This document shows positions 16,455-25,667 of a DNA stretch of 64,000 nucleotides, one piece after another; the stretch's first letter is position 1; each line of letters opens with the position of its first letter. Position numbers and translations under genes: made by a program. The stretch covers positions 1-64,000 of the forward strand of contig DGTP01000008.1 of the NCBI GenBank assembly GCA_002394335.1. Reading direction: 5' to 3'. Source of the stretch: Bacteroidales bacterium UBA4333 (GTDB lineage Bacteria > Bacteroidota > Bacteroidia > Bacteroidales > Paludibacteraceae). Below the pieces are notes generated by a model. That model was not told the origin of the DNA. It made no database searches and saw nothing but the letters and a program-made list of their open reading frames with translations.

Positions 16455-16775
16455 ATGCTATCTGATATGCCAAGTGCTGAAATCCAAAAGATGATTCCTC
16501 GGATACAAGAGTTTCTTGCTACGCAGCCTGTTGAGCGAGCCTATTTGTTCGGCTCCTGTTCGCGTGGCGAAGAGACTCCTGATAGTGATGTCGATTTGCT
16601 CGTCCGATATACGGATAGTGATAGTTTGTCGCTGATGGACATCAGTCGGATGATGGTTAATCTTAGCAAACAAATACATCGTCAGGTGGATTTGGTGGAA
16701 GAAGATTGCTTGGCTCCCTTTGCTTTGCAGAGTGTTAACAATGATAAGATTATGATTTATGAGAGAGCGAATTAG
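16455..16775 (+). CDS. mntA: MNT-type nucleotidyltransferase, antitoxin of a MNT/HEPN pair
   Basis: 106 residues. The minimal nucleotidyltransferase signature is complete: FGSCSRGEETPDSDVDLLV (G33-S34, then the SD-x-D metal pair) and a later D in RQVDLVEED. In MNT/HEPN systems this protein attaches AMP units to the HEPN toxin and silences it. The gene overlaps the toxin gene by 17 bases. The start could be 16467 instead of 16455 because the promoter is very close. Confidence 0.9.
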   Translation: MLSDMPSAEIQKMIPRIQEFLATQPVERAYLFGSCSRGEETPDSDVDLLVRYTDSDSLSLMDISRMMVNLSKQIHRQVDLVEEDCLAPFALQSVNNDKIMIYERAN

Positions 16776-17121
16776 AGATAAAGAGCGGTTAACTCATATG
16801 CTTACTGCTATAGATAATTTGATTGATGGTAGTCAGCGTTATACTATAGAACAAGCTGAAAAGGATTCAATCATTTTTTATGGTTTTGTCAAACAAGTTG
16901 AGATTATTGGAGAGGCGACTTATAAGTTGACCCAAGAATTTCGCGATGCGCATCCTGATACCGAGTGGGAAGTGATTGAAAAAATGCGCCATGTTTTAGT
17001 TCATGGTTATTATCTGATTACGCCGCATAAAGTTTGGAGAGTTATTAACAAAGACCTGCCTGCTCTTCGCCCCCAGATAGTTAAATATATAGCGGAGGAA
17101 GAGTCTGAATCATTTGAATAA
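16759..17121 (+). CDS. hepT: HepT-type HEPN toxin (DUF86)
   Basis: 120 residues, all helical. The catalytic motif RHVLVHGYY (R77, H82, Y84) matches the R-x4-H-x-Y motif of HepT toxins. Its tyrosine is the residue AMPylated by the partner, while Arg and His cut RNA. The overlap with mntA gives coupled translation. The pair sits between two 105-bp repeats. It is unrelated in sequence to the larger HEPN protein at 622. Confidence 0.9.
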   Translation: MRERIRDKERLTHMLTAIDNLIDGSQRYTIEQAEKDSIIFYGFVKQVEIIGEATYKLTQEFRDAHPDTEWEVIEKMRHVLVHGYYLITPHKVWRVINKDLPALRPQIVKYIAEEESESFE

Positions 17122-17239
17122 TGGGGACTTCTAAAAATTGCTTTATGGTGATTTAGAGGTTTGTCTTGAGTAGATTGTTGGCTTTTTTGATTTAGCGCCG
17201 GATGCCTGATTGCTTGTTAGTCCACTTGCATCCAAAGTC

Positions 17240-17344
17240 CTACGCGTCCTGACGGGCGCGTTTTTTTTATCACACCCCTGAGAGTATCATCACTGCTTTC
17301 AGGGGTGTTCTTTATTGAGCTGCTTTGATGCCCTTTGGCAACAA
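17240..17344 (+). repeat. 105-bp direct repeat, copy 2
   Basis: Second copy of the element at 16205-16309, with a handful of substitutions; both hairpins are kept, one pair as a wobble. The 5' half acts as terminator for hepT, and the next promoter follows 14 bases after its end. Confidence 0.9.
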
Positions 17345-17357
17345 AATCAACTTTTTA

Positions 17358-17389
17358 TTTGCATAATTCAAAAATTAGTATTATCTTTG
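17358..17389 (+). promoter_or_regulatory. Promoter before the small gene and DUF1016
   Basis: TTTG (17358-17361), 20 bases, TATCTTTG (17382-17389). Confidence 0.75.
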
Positions 17390-17414
17390 CAGCGGAAAGT
17401 TGCAAAGAATTGGT

Positions 17415-17543
17415 ATGAGCAAGTACGAAATCCCATTTCTGACCAGTGCAATACAGGCATTTGCACGAAGGTTTGCCATGACACGGCAAGCCGCTTTCCA
17501 CTATCTGCAAGCGCACAAAGCCCTGTGTATTTGTATGAGATGA
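17415..17543 (+). pseudogene. Possible DUF3791-like small gene, probably frameshifted
   Basis: A 42-codon frame opens right after a full promoter: MSKYEIPFLTSAIQAFARRF, then ATG-like TRQAAFHYLQAHKA. It ends early in this frame. Another frame continues with VYLYEMMNAATA, which gives a more natural end. The pattern (FLTSAI, then AAFHYLQAHKAL, then LYE) is reminiscent of the small DUF3791 proteins found beside Bacteroidota toxin-like genes. A one-base shift near 17520 would explain the break. Low certainty. Confidence 0.35.
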
Positions 17544-17617
17544 TGAATGCAGCAACGGCATAAATAGCAGAGTATGCATTATTTAGTAAAGGGCATATCG
17601 GGAATTAATTAACTCAT

Positions 17618-18760
17618 ATGACAGAACCGGTTATTACAAATCAGAATGAGGAACTGACGAATGCCGTTCAGGTAATCAAGGACGCCATTCTACAAAGTCA
17701 ACAACGTGCGTTAAAAGCGATTAACCAAGAGCAGTTGGCGCTCTATTATGGTATCGGTCGGTATATTTCCGTCAACACGCGCAAGAAGAACTGGGGCAAA
17801 GGATTTATCGAGTCTGTCAGCGAACAACTGCGTAAGGAACTACCCGGATTACGCGGTTTCTCAGCTCCGAGTATGCGTAAAATGCGTACTTTTTATGAAG
17901 AATGGATGATGCTTTCCGACAATTCGTTCGTTGAAACGAACAAAATAGAACTGCCGGAAGAAAATTCGTTCGTTGGAACGAACAAATTACCCAAAGTTCA
18001 TTTTTCGATAGATGCAAATTTTCCCATTGCAGCCTTTATGAGTATCGGTTTCAGTCATCATTATGCCATTGTCAGCAAGGTGAAGGACATCGAGCAACGC
18101 AAGTTCTACATACAATTTGCTGCAGATACTAAGGCAAAAGTGGAAGATTTAGAACAGTTGATAGATGAGGACCTCTATCACCACCAAGGGGAACTGCCGA
18201 ATAATTTCAAAAAAACTATTCCGAGTCATCTGCAAGCATACCGCGCAATCACGATGTTTAAGGATGATTACCTGCTGGATTTTATCAATACGGAAGAATT
18301 GTTCGTGCGTGACAAAGATCGCGATGAGAAAGTGATAGAGCAAGGCATCATCAATAATGTCAAGAATTTCATCATGACATTTGGCAAGGACTTTACGTTT
18401 GTGGGAAACCAATATCATCTGGAGAAGTTTGGTGTAGAGGAGTTTCCTGATTTGTTGTTCTTCAATCGTGAGTTGGCATGTCTGGTGTGCGTAGAGCTCA
18501 AAGATGGTCCTTTCAAAACTGCCTATCTTGGGCAGTTGGCAGGGTATCTGCGTATTTTGGATGATGAGGTGCGCAAACCGAACGAAAATCCGTCTATAGG
18601 TATCATCCTATGCAAGAGCGCCAATAAGAAGTACGTTGAGTACGTCATTCAGGACTATGATCGTCCGATGGGTGTAGCTACGTACAAAACCTCTGCTGAT
18701 ATGGACGCCAGACTGAAAAAACTCTTGCCTCCTGTTGAGGATTTGGAGAGATTGATATAA
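17618..18760 (+). CDS. DUF1016/YhcG-family PDDEXK nuclease
   Basis: 380 residues. The N-terminal helical DUF1016_N region has ALYYGIGRYISVNTRKKNWGKG and GFSAPSMRKMRTFYEEW. The C-terminal PDDEXK domain has EEFPDLLFFNREL (D278) and CVELKDGPF (E293, K295) followed by LGQLAGYLRILDD. Such proteins are linked to restriction-modification loci and phage defence. The linker holds two copies of NSF-V-E/G-TNK, each encoded by a near-palindromic 24-bp unit (17921-17944 and 17963-17986), an in-frame repeat insertion. A terminator follows at 18874. Confidence 0.88.
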   Translation: MTEPVITNQNEELTNAVQVIKDAILQSQQRALKAINQEQLALYYGIGRYISVNTRKKNWGKGFIESVSEQLRKELPGLRGFSAPSMRKMRTFYEEWMMLSDNSFVETNKIELPEENSFVGTNKLPKVHFSIDANFPIAAFMSIGFSHHYAIVSKVKDIEQRKFYIQFAADTKAKVEDLEQLIDEDLYHHQGELPNNFKKTIPSHLQAYRAITMFKDDYLLDFINTEELFVRDKDRDEKVIEQGIINNVKNFIMTFGKDFTFVGNQYHLEKFGVEEFPDLLFFNRELACLVCVELKDGPFKTAYLGQLAGYLRILDDEVRKPNENPSIGIILCKSANKKYVEYVIQDYDRPMGVATYKTSADMDARLKKLLPPVEDLERLI

Positions 18761-18873
18761 AGAACCGTTACATACGAATAAAATAAACAATATTCCTCTT
18801 CGAGCGGTGCTTCCAAGCGCGATGAGAAAGGATAACACAGGATAATACTCTCCGTCCGCTTGGCGGCAATCCG

Positions 18874-18907
18874 AAAATCTGCATCCCGAGTGCGGATTTT
18901 TTTGTAT
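18874..18907 (+). terminator. Terminator after the DUF1016 gene
   Basis: 10-bp stem AAAATCTGCA (18874-18883) with TGCGGATTTT (18891-18900), then more T residues. Confidence 0.8.
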
Positions 18908-18945
18908 GCACCGGAAAACAATTTTTGTGAAAAATGGCACTTTTA

Positions 18946-18977
18946 TTTGTGAGTGTCATTTATTTTTTGTAATTTTG
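18946..18977 (+). promoter_or_regulatory. Promoter of the LRR-caspase operon
   Basis: TTTG (18946-18949), 20 bases, TAATTTTG (18970-18977). It is the only promoter of this type I see before the six genes that end at 27134. Confidence 0.75.
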
Positions 18978-19002
18978 CACCCGAAAACCACGCTGGAGGG
19001 AA

Positions 19003-19215
19003 ATGTCTCTTGTTATCTACAAAGCACTGAAAAATGACAATATAAATGCAGAACGGGAAAAATTAGAAAAGCAACATCAGTGGGATGTAGAGGCAGATAA
19101 TAATAGACGATATTACAAATATCAAGATCAGTTGCTGGAACTGAAAGGGGAGAAAGCAAGTAAGATACTATTATTGGAAAACCTGACAACAGAAATAAAA
19201 GAAAGACTTTTATAA
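19003..19215 (+). CDS. Small helical protein, first gene of the caspase operon
   Basis: 70 residues, ATG after a GGAGGG ribosome site. The whole chain is charged and helical (NAEREKLEKQHQWDVEADNN, then KILLLENLTTEIKERLL), consistent with a coiled coil. It has no signal peptide, unlike the five genes that follow, so it would stay in the cytoplasm. The LRR-caspase gene starts 19 bases after its stop. Function unknown; regulator or chaperone are guesses. Confidence 0.6.
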   Translation: MSLVIYKALKNDNINAEREKLEKQHQWDVEADNNRRYYKYQDQLLELKGEKASKILLLENLTTEIKERLL

Positions 19216-19234
19216 CATTCAAATACTCTCGAAT

Positions 19235-22200
19235 ATGAAAAGGAAAATATTAGCCATATTGTTTATATTCGCTACATGCGTACTTCCCGCATTTGCTATA
19301 GAAAAGGTAAAGATCGGGGATTTGTACTATGACTTAAATCCGGATGATAGGACAGCTGAAGTTACTTCGCAGAATAATTCTTATCCTCATTGGACTACAA
19401 ATATTACAACTGCCAATATCCCAGCATCAATAGAATATAACTCAACCACTTATCGCGTTACCAGCATTGGAAGTTGGGCTTTCGCATATAGAGGTTTGAC
19501 CTCAGTGACGATTCCTAATAGCGTTACAAGCATTGGATGGGGTGCTTTCAGATATTGCAGCAGCTTGACTTCTGTGACGATTCCGAATAGTGTCACCAGC
19601 ATTGAACAGGATGCTTTCATTGGTTGCACTGGTTTGACCTCAATTTCTGTTGCTTCCGGGAATAGCAAATATAGTTCTTCGAATGGCGTGTTGTTTAACT
19701 ATAGTAAGACTACACTGATACAATATCCTGGAGGAAAATCAGGCTCCTACTCAATTCCCAATAGTGTCACCAGCATTGGAAGTGAGGCTTTCTATAAGTG
19801 CACAGGTTTGACCTCTGTGACGATTCCTAATAGCGTCACAAGCATTGGATGGAATGCTTTCAGTGGTTGCAGCAGTTTGACCTCTATAGAAATTCCCAAT
19901 AGCGTCACAAGCATTGGACGCTATGCCTTCAGGAATTGCACTGGTTTGACCTCTGTCACGATTCCCAATAGCGTTACAAGCATTGAAGGTGAGGCTTTTG
20001 AAGGTTGCGTCGGTTTGACCTCTGTGACGATTCCAAATAGTGTCACCAGCATTGAAGAGCATGCTTTTGAAGGTTGCAGCGGTTTGACCTCAATTTCTGT
20101 TGCTTCCGGGAATAGCAAATATAGTTCTTCGAATGGCGTGTTGTTTAATTATAGCAAGACTACACTGATACAATATCCTGGAGGAAAGTCTGGCTCCTAC
20201 TCAATCCCCAATAGTGTAACAAGCATTGGAGGTGATGCTTTCTATAAGTGCACAGGTTTGACCTCTATAGAAATTCCCAATAGCGTCACAAGCATTGGAT
20301 ACGCTGCTTTCAGTGGTTGCAGCAGTTTGACCTCTGTGATGATTCCTAATAGTGTCACCAGCATTGGAGATTTTGCTTTCGAATATTGCAGCGGTTTGAC
20401 CTCTGTGACAATTCCCAATAGTGTCACAAGTATTGGAGATCGGGCTTTCTGGGAATGCAGCAGTTTGACCTCTGTGACAATTCCCAATAGCGTCACAAGC
20501 ATTGGACGCGATGCTTTCAGGAATTGCACTGGTTTGACCTCTGTGACAATTCCCAATAGCGTCACAAGTATTGGACGCGATGCTTTCAGGAATTGCACTG
20601 GTTTGACCTCAATTTCTGTTGCTTCCGGGAATAGCAAATATAGTTCTTCGAATGGCGTGTTGTTTAACTATAGCAAGACTACACTGATACAATATCCTGG
20701 AGGAAAATCAGGCTCCTACTCAATTCCCAATAGTGTCACCAGCATTGAAGATTATGCTTTTGAAGGTTGCAGCGGTTTGACCTCAATTTCTGTTGCTTCC
20801 GGGAATAGCAAATATAGTTCTTCGAATGGCGTGTTGTTTAATTATAGCAAGACTACACTGATACAATATCCTGGAGGAAAGTCTGGCTCCTACTCAATTC
20901 CCAATAGTGTCACCAGCATTGAAAGTGAGGCTTTCTATAAGTGCACAGGTTTGACCTCTATAGAAATTCCCAATAGCGTCACAAGCATTGGAAGGGGTGC
21001 TTTCGATGGTTGCGACGGTTTGACATCAGTGACAATTCCCAATAGCGTCACCAGTATTGGAGAGGGAACCTTTGATTCCTGTAACAAATTAATCTCTATT
21101 ACTGTTGCGTCTGGAAATAGTTATTATAGTTCCTCGAATGGCGTGTTGTTTAATTATAATAAGACTACACTTATACAATATCCTGCCGGAAAATCAGGTT
21201 CCTACTCAATTCCCAATAGCGTCACAAGCATTGGATGGGGTGCTTTCAGAGAATGCTGTAGTTTGACCTCTGTCACGATTCCCAATAGCGTTACAAGCAT
21301 TGAAGGAGATGCTTTTTGGTACTGTAGAAATCTTAAAGAAATACGTTATCCCCAAGGTCTTGATTTATCTCAAGCGGAAATCCCTTCAACTACCAAACTG
21401 ATTGCAAAAGATAAAAATATCATGTATTTCAGTGAATATGCAAAGCCAATTGTAGAAAAAGCAATCAACGAATGGCAAGTTAAAGGAGAATTTGAGAAAA
21501 TAGCAGATTGGCAAAAGCGAGTTAATGAAGTAACACGTAATACTAAAATCAGAGAATTAACTAAACAATGTGAGACGAACTATCTTCATAAATATTCTAA
21601 TTCTCTAAAACTTAATGTGAGTTTGGGTGGTCAATATGATGCTGAGAATGAAGTGTTTCTTCTTTCTGAATCACAATTTGGCAATATATTAGTCGCAGTG
21701 CCAATAGACGAAGCTCGCGCATTCAAAGAAAACTGGTCATCTGCAAAATTCGCGCCGAAGTATTTCATTGAAAATGATCAATTGGCACTTGCATCACTAG
21801 ATATATTCTTTCCATCATTAAATAAGCACTACACTTACTCCAATCTATCATCTTTGACGTATGAATTAGCACAAGTCAATTATAATTTTGATCCAATCGA
21901 AATAGATATTGCAGGTGGTTCTAACTATAAAGGTCAACAAACAATTCAAAAGCGTGAAATCAATATTGGAAAATCAGAAGTAGATTTAAATATTCCTACA
22001 TCCAATATTAAGAATAACAATACAATTGTCTTAATCATTGCCAATGAGAACTACCATTCCATGCCGCAAGTACCCTATGCCATTAATGATGGCAACATAT
22101 TTAAAGAGTATTGTCTTAAAACATTAGGAATCCCTGAAGAAAACATCCTCTATCAATCCAATGCCACATTAAACGGTATCCGTCAAAAGATAGACTTGCT

Positions 22201-22762
22201 CCAGAAGAAGGCACAAGCACGTGCAAATGCAAGAAAAGAGACCCATATCATTGTGTATTATACCGGTCACGGAGTGCCGGATATGAATACAAGAGGAGCA
22301 TACTTGATGCCGACTGATGGTTATGAAGAAAACATCTCTACCGGCTATAAACTGGATGACTTATATCAGCAGTTGGGAAAACTGCCGGCAAAGAGTATCA
22401 CAGTCTTTTTGGATGCTTGTTTCTCCGGCGTAAATAGAAACGATGAGGCATTGGCTCAAAACAAGGGTGCCCGTTTGGTCGCCAAGAGCGGAATGCCGGT
22501 AGGCAATATGGTGGTCTTTGCCGCATCGCAAGGTAATCAAACAGCCTTTGTTAATGATAAAGAGCAGCACGGCTTGTTTACATACTATCTTTTGAAGAAG
22601 TTACAAGAGTCCAAAGGTGATGTAACATTGGATGATTTGGCAAACTACTTGACATCAGAAGTAAACCTGAAGTCTCTGGATCTCCATGAGAAAGAACAGA
22701 TACCGAGTATCATCGCTTCTCCTCAGGTCCAAAACCAATGGCAGAACTGGAAACTGAAATAA
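19235..22762 (+). CDS. Exported BspA-type LRR protein with C-terminal caspase domain
   Basis: 1175 residues. The signal peptide (MKRKILAILFIFATCVLPAFA) is followed by 19 LRR_5 repeats of about 23 residues (LTSVTIPNSVTSIG-x2-AF-x2-C). Five of them carry a longer loop with SVASGNSKYSSSNGVLFNYS. A middle region (about 710-920; KGEFEKIADWQKRVNEVTRN, then FGNILVAVP) recurs in Bacteroidota caspase proteins. The C-terminal peptidase C14 domain has VYYTGHG (H1012) and FLDACFSG (C1062), a complete dyad. The repeats would bind a surface or host ligand and the caspase would cut after activation; this division of work is inference. Confidence 0.9.
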   Translation: MKRKILAILFIFATCVLPAFAIEKVKIGDLYYDLNPDDRTAEVTSQNNSYPHWTTNITTANIPASIEYNSTTYRVTSIGSWAFAYRGLTSVTIPNSVTSIGWGAFRYCSSLTSVTIPNSVTSIEQDAFIGCTGLTSISVASGNSKYSSSNGVLFNYSKTTLIQYPGGKSGSYSIPNSVTSIGSEAFYKCTGLTSVTIPNSVTSIGWNAFSGCSSLTSIEIPNSVTSIGRYAFRNCTGLTSVTIPNSVTSIEGEAFEGCVGLTSVTIPNSVTSIEEHAFEGCSGLTSISVASGNSKYSSSNGVLFNYSKTTLIQYPGGKSGSYSIPNSVTSIGGDAFYKCTGLTSIEIPNSVTSIGYAAFSGCSSLTSVMIPNSVTSIGDFAFEYCSGLTSVTIPNSVTSIGDRAFWECSSLTSVTIPNSVTSIGRDAFRNCTGLTSVTIPNSVTSIGRDAFRNCTGLTSISVASGNSKYSSSNGVLFNYSKTTLIQYPGGKSGSYSIPNSVTSIEDYAFEGCSGLTSISVASGNSKYSSSNGVLFNYSKTTLIQYPGGKSGSYSIPNSVTSIESEAFYKCTGLTSIEIPNSVTSIGRGAFDGCDGLTSVTIPNSVTSIGEGTFDSCNKLISITVASGNSYYSSSNGVLFNYNKTTLIQYPAGKSGSYSIPNSVTSIGWGAFRECCSLTSVTIPNSVTSIEGDAFWYCRNLKEIRYPQGLDLSQAEIPSTTKLIAKDKNIMYFSEYAKPIVEKAINEWQVKGEFEKIADWQKRVNEVTRNTKIRELTKQCETNYLHKYSNSLKLNVSLGGQYDAENEVFLLSESQFGNILVAVPIDEARAFKENWSSAKFAPKYFIENDQLALASLDIFFPSLNKHYTYSNLSSLTYELAQVNYNFDPIEIDIAGGSNYKGQQTIQKREINIGKSEVDLNIPTSNIKNNNTIVLIIANENYHSMPQVPYAINDGNIFKEYCLKTLGIPEENILYQSNATLNGIRQKIDLLQKKAQARANARKETHIIVYYTGHGVPDMNTRGAYLMPTDGYEENISTGYKLDDLYQQLGKLPAKSITVFLDACFSGVNRNDEALAQNKGARLVAKSGMPVGNMVVFAASQGNQTAFVNDKEQHGLFTYYLLKKLQESKGDVTLDDLANYLTSEVNLKSLDLHEKEQIPSIIASPQVQNQWQNWKLK
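19470..21320 (+). repeat. Array of 69-bp LRR-coding repeats
   Basis: Nineteen tandem units of 69 bp, five of them enlarged by a loop-coding insert. Many units are almost identical at the DNA level, including silent positions, as in the two adjacent GRDAFRNCTG units near 20500-20600. This points to recent duplication or gene conversion and a copy number that can change in frame. Confidence 0.85.
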
Positions 22763-22773
22763 AATCATTCAAT

Positions 22774-24162
22774 ATGAAAAGATTTACAAATAAAGTTTTT
22801 TTTGTGGCTATTTTAAGCTTCATAGCGGTAAATAGTTATGCCAATTTTAGTGGAAAATGTGGCACTAATGTTATGTGGGACTATGATATAAATAGACATA
22901 TTTTGAATATATCTGGTTCCGGACCAATGTATGACTATGACACACATTTAGGAATGGCACCATGGTGGTGGGAAGAAAAAGGAGAGTTGAGAACTGATAT
23001 TAAAACCATCATTATTTCAGAAGGAGTAACCACTATTGGTGATCTAGCATTTATGGAATTATCATCATTAACATTTATAGTAATTCCCAATAGTGTAGAA
23101 AAAATTGGATTTGGAGCATTCTATGGATGCCATTCATTACCATATATTAGTATTCCGAATAGTGTAACCACAATTTATAGTCAAGCCTTTCAAGAATGTA
23201 CTGCATTGACATACATAACACTCCCTAATAGTGTTGTAAAGGTTTCTAAATCGGTTTTTGAGGATTGCACAGCTTTAAAAGAAATATATTATCCGCGTGG
23301 CTTAGATATTTCTTCTGCGAATATCCCATCCTCTGCTAAATGTATTGCATATACGCCGAGTAGTTATACCATTAATGTAGACCAAAACATCCCTCTTTCT
23401 AAAACTAAAAATGGAAATACCTTCGTAGTAATTATCTCTAATGAAAATTATTCTAAGGCAGACGAACATATTAGCAATGTGCCCTTTGCTATCAATGATG
23501 GAAAAATATTTCATCAGTATTGCTTGCAGACTTTAGGGGTTTCCGAAGAAAACATACGTGACGAATATGATGCAACCATTGGAAAAATGAAACGGTTGGT
23601 TAATTGGGTGAGTGAAATTTCATCAGTGTATCAAAATCTGAATATTATATTTTATTATTCGGGGCATGGAATCCCAGATGAGGATAGTCATGCCTCATAT
23701 CTCCTTCCGATAGATGGTTTTCCGGGTGATTTATCAACTTGTTATAAGTTAGAAGATTTATATGCTACATTAGGAAAACTCAATAATGCAAATATTATGC
23801 TTTTCCTTGATGCATGCTTTAGCGGTAGCAATCGTGGAGATGGCACAGTTGTCGTAAATTCTAGATCTGCATTACTCAAAGCAAAGCAAGGAGTACCACA
23901 AGGAAATATGGTGGCATTTTCAGCTGCTCATGGAAATGAATCTGCATATCCATATGAAGAAAAACAACATGGTATGTTTACTTTCTTTCTTTTGAAGAAG
24001 ATTCAAGATACAAAAGGAGAGCTAACTTTAGGTGAGTTAAGTAATTTCATTTCTACTTCGGTTAAACAACAATCCCTATTGAGAAATGACAAGAAACAAG
24101 AGCCTAGTATCATCGTTTCTCCCCAAGTCCAAAACCAATGGCAGAATTGGAAACTGAAATAA
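22774..24162 (+). CDS. Second LRR-caspase protein, short form
   Basis: 462 residues from ATG 22774, 12 bases after the first LRR-caspase gene. Signal peptide (MKRFTNKVFFVAILSFIAVNSYA), then an N-terminal region ending in ISGSGPMYDY. About four LRR_5 units follow (IPNSVEKIGFGAFYGC, IPNSVTTIYSQAFQEC), then a C14 domain with FYYSGHG (H298) and FLDACFSG (C348). The last 15 residues nearly repeat those of its neighbour (SPQVQNQWQNWKLK), so the pair arose by duplication. Its LRRs are diverged, unlike the uniform array next door. It lacks the middle region of the long form. Confidence 0.9.
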   Translation: MKRFTNKVFFVAILSFIAVNSYANFSGKCGTNVMWDYDINRHILNISGSGPMYDYDTHLGMAPWWWEEKGELRTDIKTIIISEGVTTIGDLAFMELSSLTFIVIPNSVEKIGFGAFYGCHSLPYISIPNSVTTIYSQAFQECTALTYITLPNSVVKVSKSVFEDCTALKEIYYPRGLDISSANIPSSAKCIAYTPSSYTINVDQNIPLSKTKNGNTFVVIISNENYSKADEHISNVPFAINDGKIFHQYCLQTLGVSEENIRDEYDATIGKMKRLVNWVSEISSVYQNLNIIFYYSGHGIPDEDSHASYLLPIDGFPGDLSTCYKLEDLYATLGKLNNANIMLFLDACFSGSNRGDGTVVVNSRSALLKAKQGVPQGNMVAFSAAHGNESAYPYEEKQHGMFTFFLLKKIQDTKGELTLGELSNFISTSVKQQSLLRNDKKQEPSIIVSPQVQNQWQNWKLK

Positions 24163-24214
24163 AATATCCCAATGGATATAAATAAAAATCATTAATCTTT
24201 AAAACAAAAACATT

Positions 24215-24850
24215 ATGAGAAAGTTATTAATGGTGGCTATGACCTTATTCGTAGCAGCAAGCGCATTAAATGCGGCTCCGCCTAAAAATGATGACGCTTC
24301 TACATGGAAACGTGCTAAGAAACAAGCAAAAGAACTTAAAAAAGAAGGTTGGAAAGTAGACGGCACTCGTACAATCGAAGAGTCTCTCTATTATTTCCAC
24401 TTGGAAGAGCAGAAAGATCCAAATAATCAAGGCTATACAGAACGTATTCAAGGTACTACAAGTGCTAAAACGATTAATCAAGCCAAGCAATGGGCGCACA
24501 ATAATGCTGCTATCTCATATGCGAAACGTGCCGGGCAATTCTTGAGAGGTCGTATTACTGCCGAAATTAGCGCGGGAGTTGACAACCCTTCGCTGGATAA
24601 TTTTTACGAAGCATATGAGTCTCTTGTACAAAAATTGATTCAAAATGAATTAGGAATGCGTTTTGGATTATACCGCGAGAAATCAGATAAATCGATTGAG
24701 TATCAAGCATGGTATATTATTAACGAGGATCAAGCTTCAAAAGCTCGTATCCGTGCGATGGAAAATTTGCAAAAGGAGTCTGAATTTGCCCGTGAACACG
24801 CAAAAGAATTATCTGATTTTGTTCGCGAAGGATTTAAATTGGCAGAATAG
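24215..24850 (+). CDS. Exported protein of unknown function in the caspase operon
   Basis: 211 residues with a signal peptide (MRKLLMVAMTLFVAASALNA). The mature part is helical: KRAKKQAKELKKEGWKVDG, then a polar middle with AHNNAAISYAKRAGQFLRGR, and a charged helical end. It is somewhat like LPP20/DUF4384-associated lipoproteins that also carry ERIQGTTSAKTINQAK-type segments. No catalytic motif. Fifty-two bases separate it from the caspase gene before it. Confidence 0.7.
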   Translation: MRKLLMVAMTLFVAASALNAAPPKNDDASTWKRAKKQAKELKKEGWKVDGTRTIEESLYYFHLEEQKDPNNQGYTERIQGTTSAKTINQAKQWAHNNAAISYAKRAGQFLRGRITAEISAGVDNPSLDNFYEAYESLVQKLIQNELGMRFGLYREKSDKSIEYQAWYIINEDQASKARIRAMENLQKESEFAREHAKELSDFVREGFKLAE

Positions 24851-24866
24851 ATATATTCTTTGCATC

Positions 24867-25658
24867 ATGAATAAGCTATTCCCTATCATATTCAGTTTGT
24901 TATTTCTCATGCCCTGTTATATAATGGGACATGAGAAATCGCAAATGATAAAGAATGTACGTGGAGAATATGCTACGGCTCCGAACTCCAATGTTACACG
25001 AGCTGAAGCCGAAGAAAAAGCTAGAGAAAATGCAAAGCGTATTGCTTTGGAAAAGGCGTTTGGCACACAGGTGAATATATGGGATAAAATAGAGGTCTCG
25101 TCCGCAGGAGAAAGTTTTAATAGTTTGTCAATTATACAAATTAGCGGAGAGATAGAAGAGTTTAATATCATAGAAGAAGGAGTGGATAAACATCCGGTTC
25201 ACTCTTCGGAATTAATTTATTATTGCATTGCGAATGTAAAAGTAAGGCGAGGCGTTGATCCTGATCCCAATTTTACGGCAGCAATAGAGAATATACATGC
25301 GCACTATCGGTCTGGAGAATTATGTCAAATGGCAATTCAACCTACCCAACAGGCGTATCTAAAAATCTTTTTATTTGAAAATTCAGAAGTGGGATATTAT
25401 CTCTATCCGGGTGGTTCTCATCATGGTATTTTCATTGAAGCGGATAGAACTGCTATCATTCCACGGGCTATAGATCAAGACATTCAATTATATACTAACA
25501 AAAAACGAGAAACAAACACAATTGTTGTTTTGCTGACCAAAGAAGAATATCCGTTTAACGTGCTTAATCCTACACGTGCTGATATAGATAAATTCATTGC
25601 ACGTATTCCTAATAATAAGAAATATGTATCATACCATATGGTAGAGATTTCAAAATAA
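24867..25658 (+). CDS. Exported protein with a DUF4384-like domain
   Basis: 263 residues from ATG 24867; an earlier in-frame reading overlaps the gene before it and lacks the signal peptide. The signal peptide is MNKLFPIIFSLLFLMPCYIMG. Residues 35-75 are rich in A-x-A-x3-A helices and GTQV, as in LPP20-type domains. The second half, with AYLKIFLFENSEVGYYLYPG and a later IIPRAIDQDIQLYT, fits DUF4384. DUF4384 is often fused or adjacent to caspase domains in bacteria, which supports a shared pathway with its neighbours. Confidence 0.65.
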   Translation: MNKLFPIIFSLLFLMPCYIMGHEKSQMIKNVRGEYATAPNSNVTRAEAEEKARENAKRIALEKAFGTQVNIWDKIEVSSAGESFNSLSIIQISGEIEEFNIIEEGVDKHPVHSSELIYYCIANVKVRRGVDPDPNFTAAIENIHAHYRSGELCQMAIQPTQQAYLKIFLFENSEVGYYLYPGGSHHGIFIEADRTAIIPRAIDQDIQLYTNKKRETNTIVVLLTKEEYPFNVLNPTRADIDKFIARIPNNKKYVSYHMVEISK

Positions 25659-25667
25659 TAAGGATAA

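Noticed and set aside
16280..16465. A 61-codon frame and its sister at 17315 (82 codons)
   Set aside because: Both start in the 105-bp repeat and run through its hairpin tail and the next promoter, so they come from the repeat and not from a gene.
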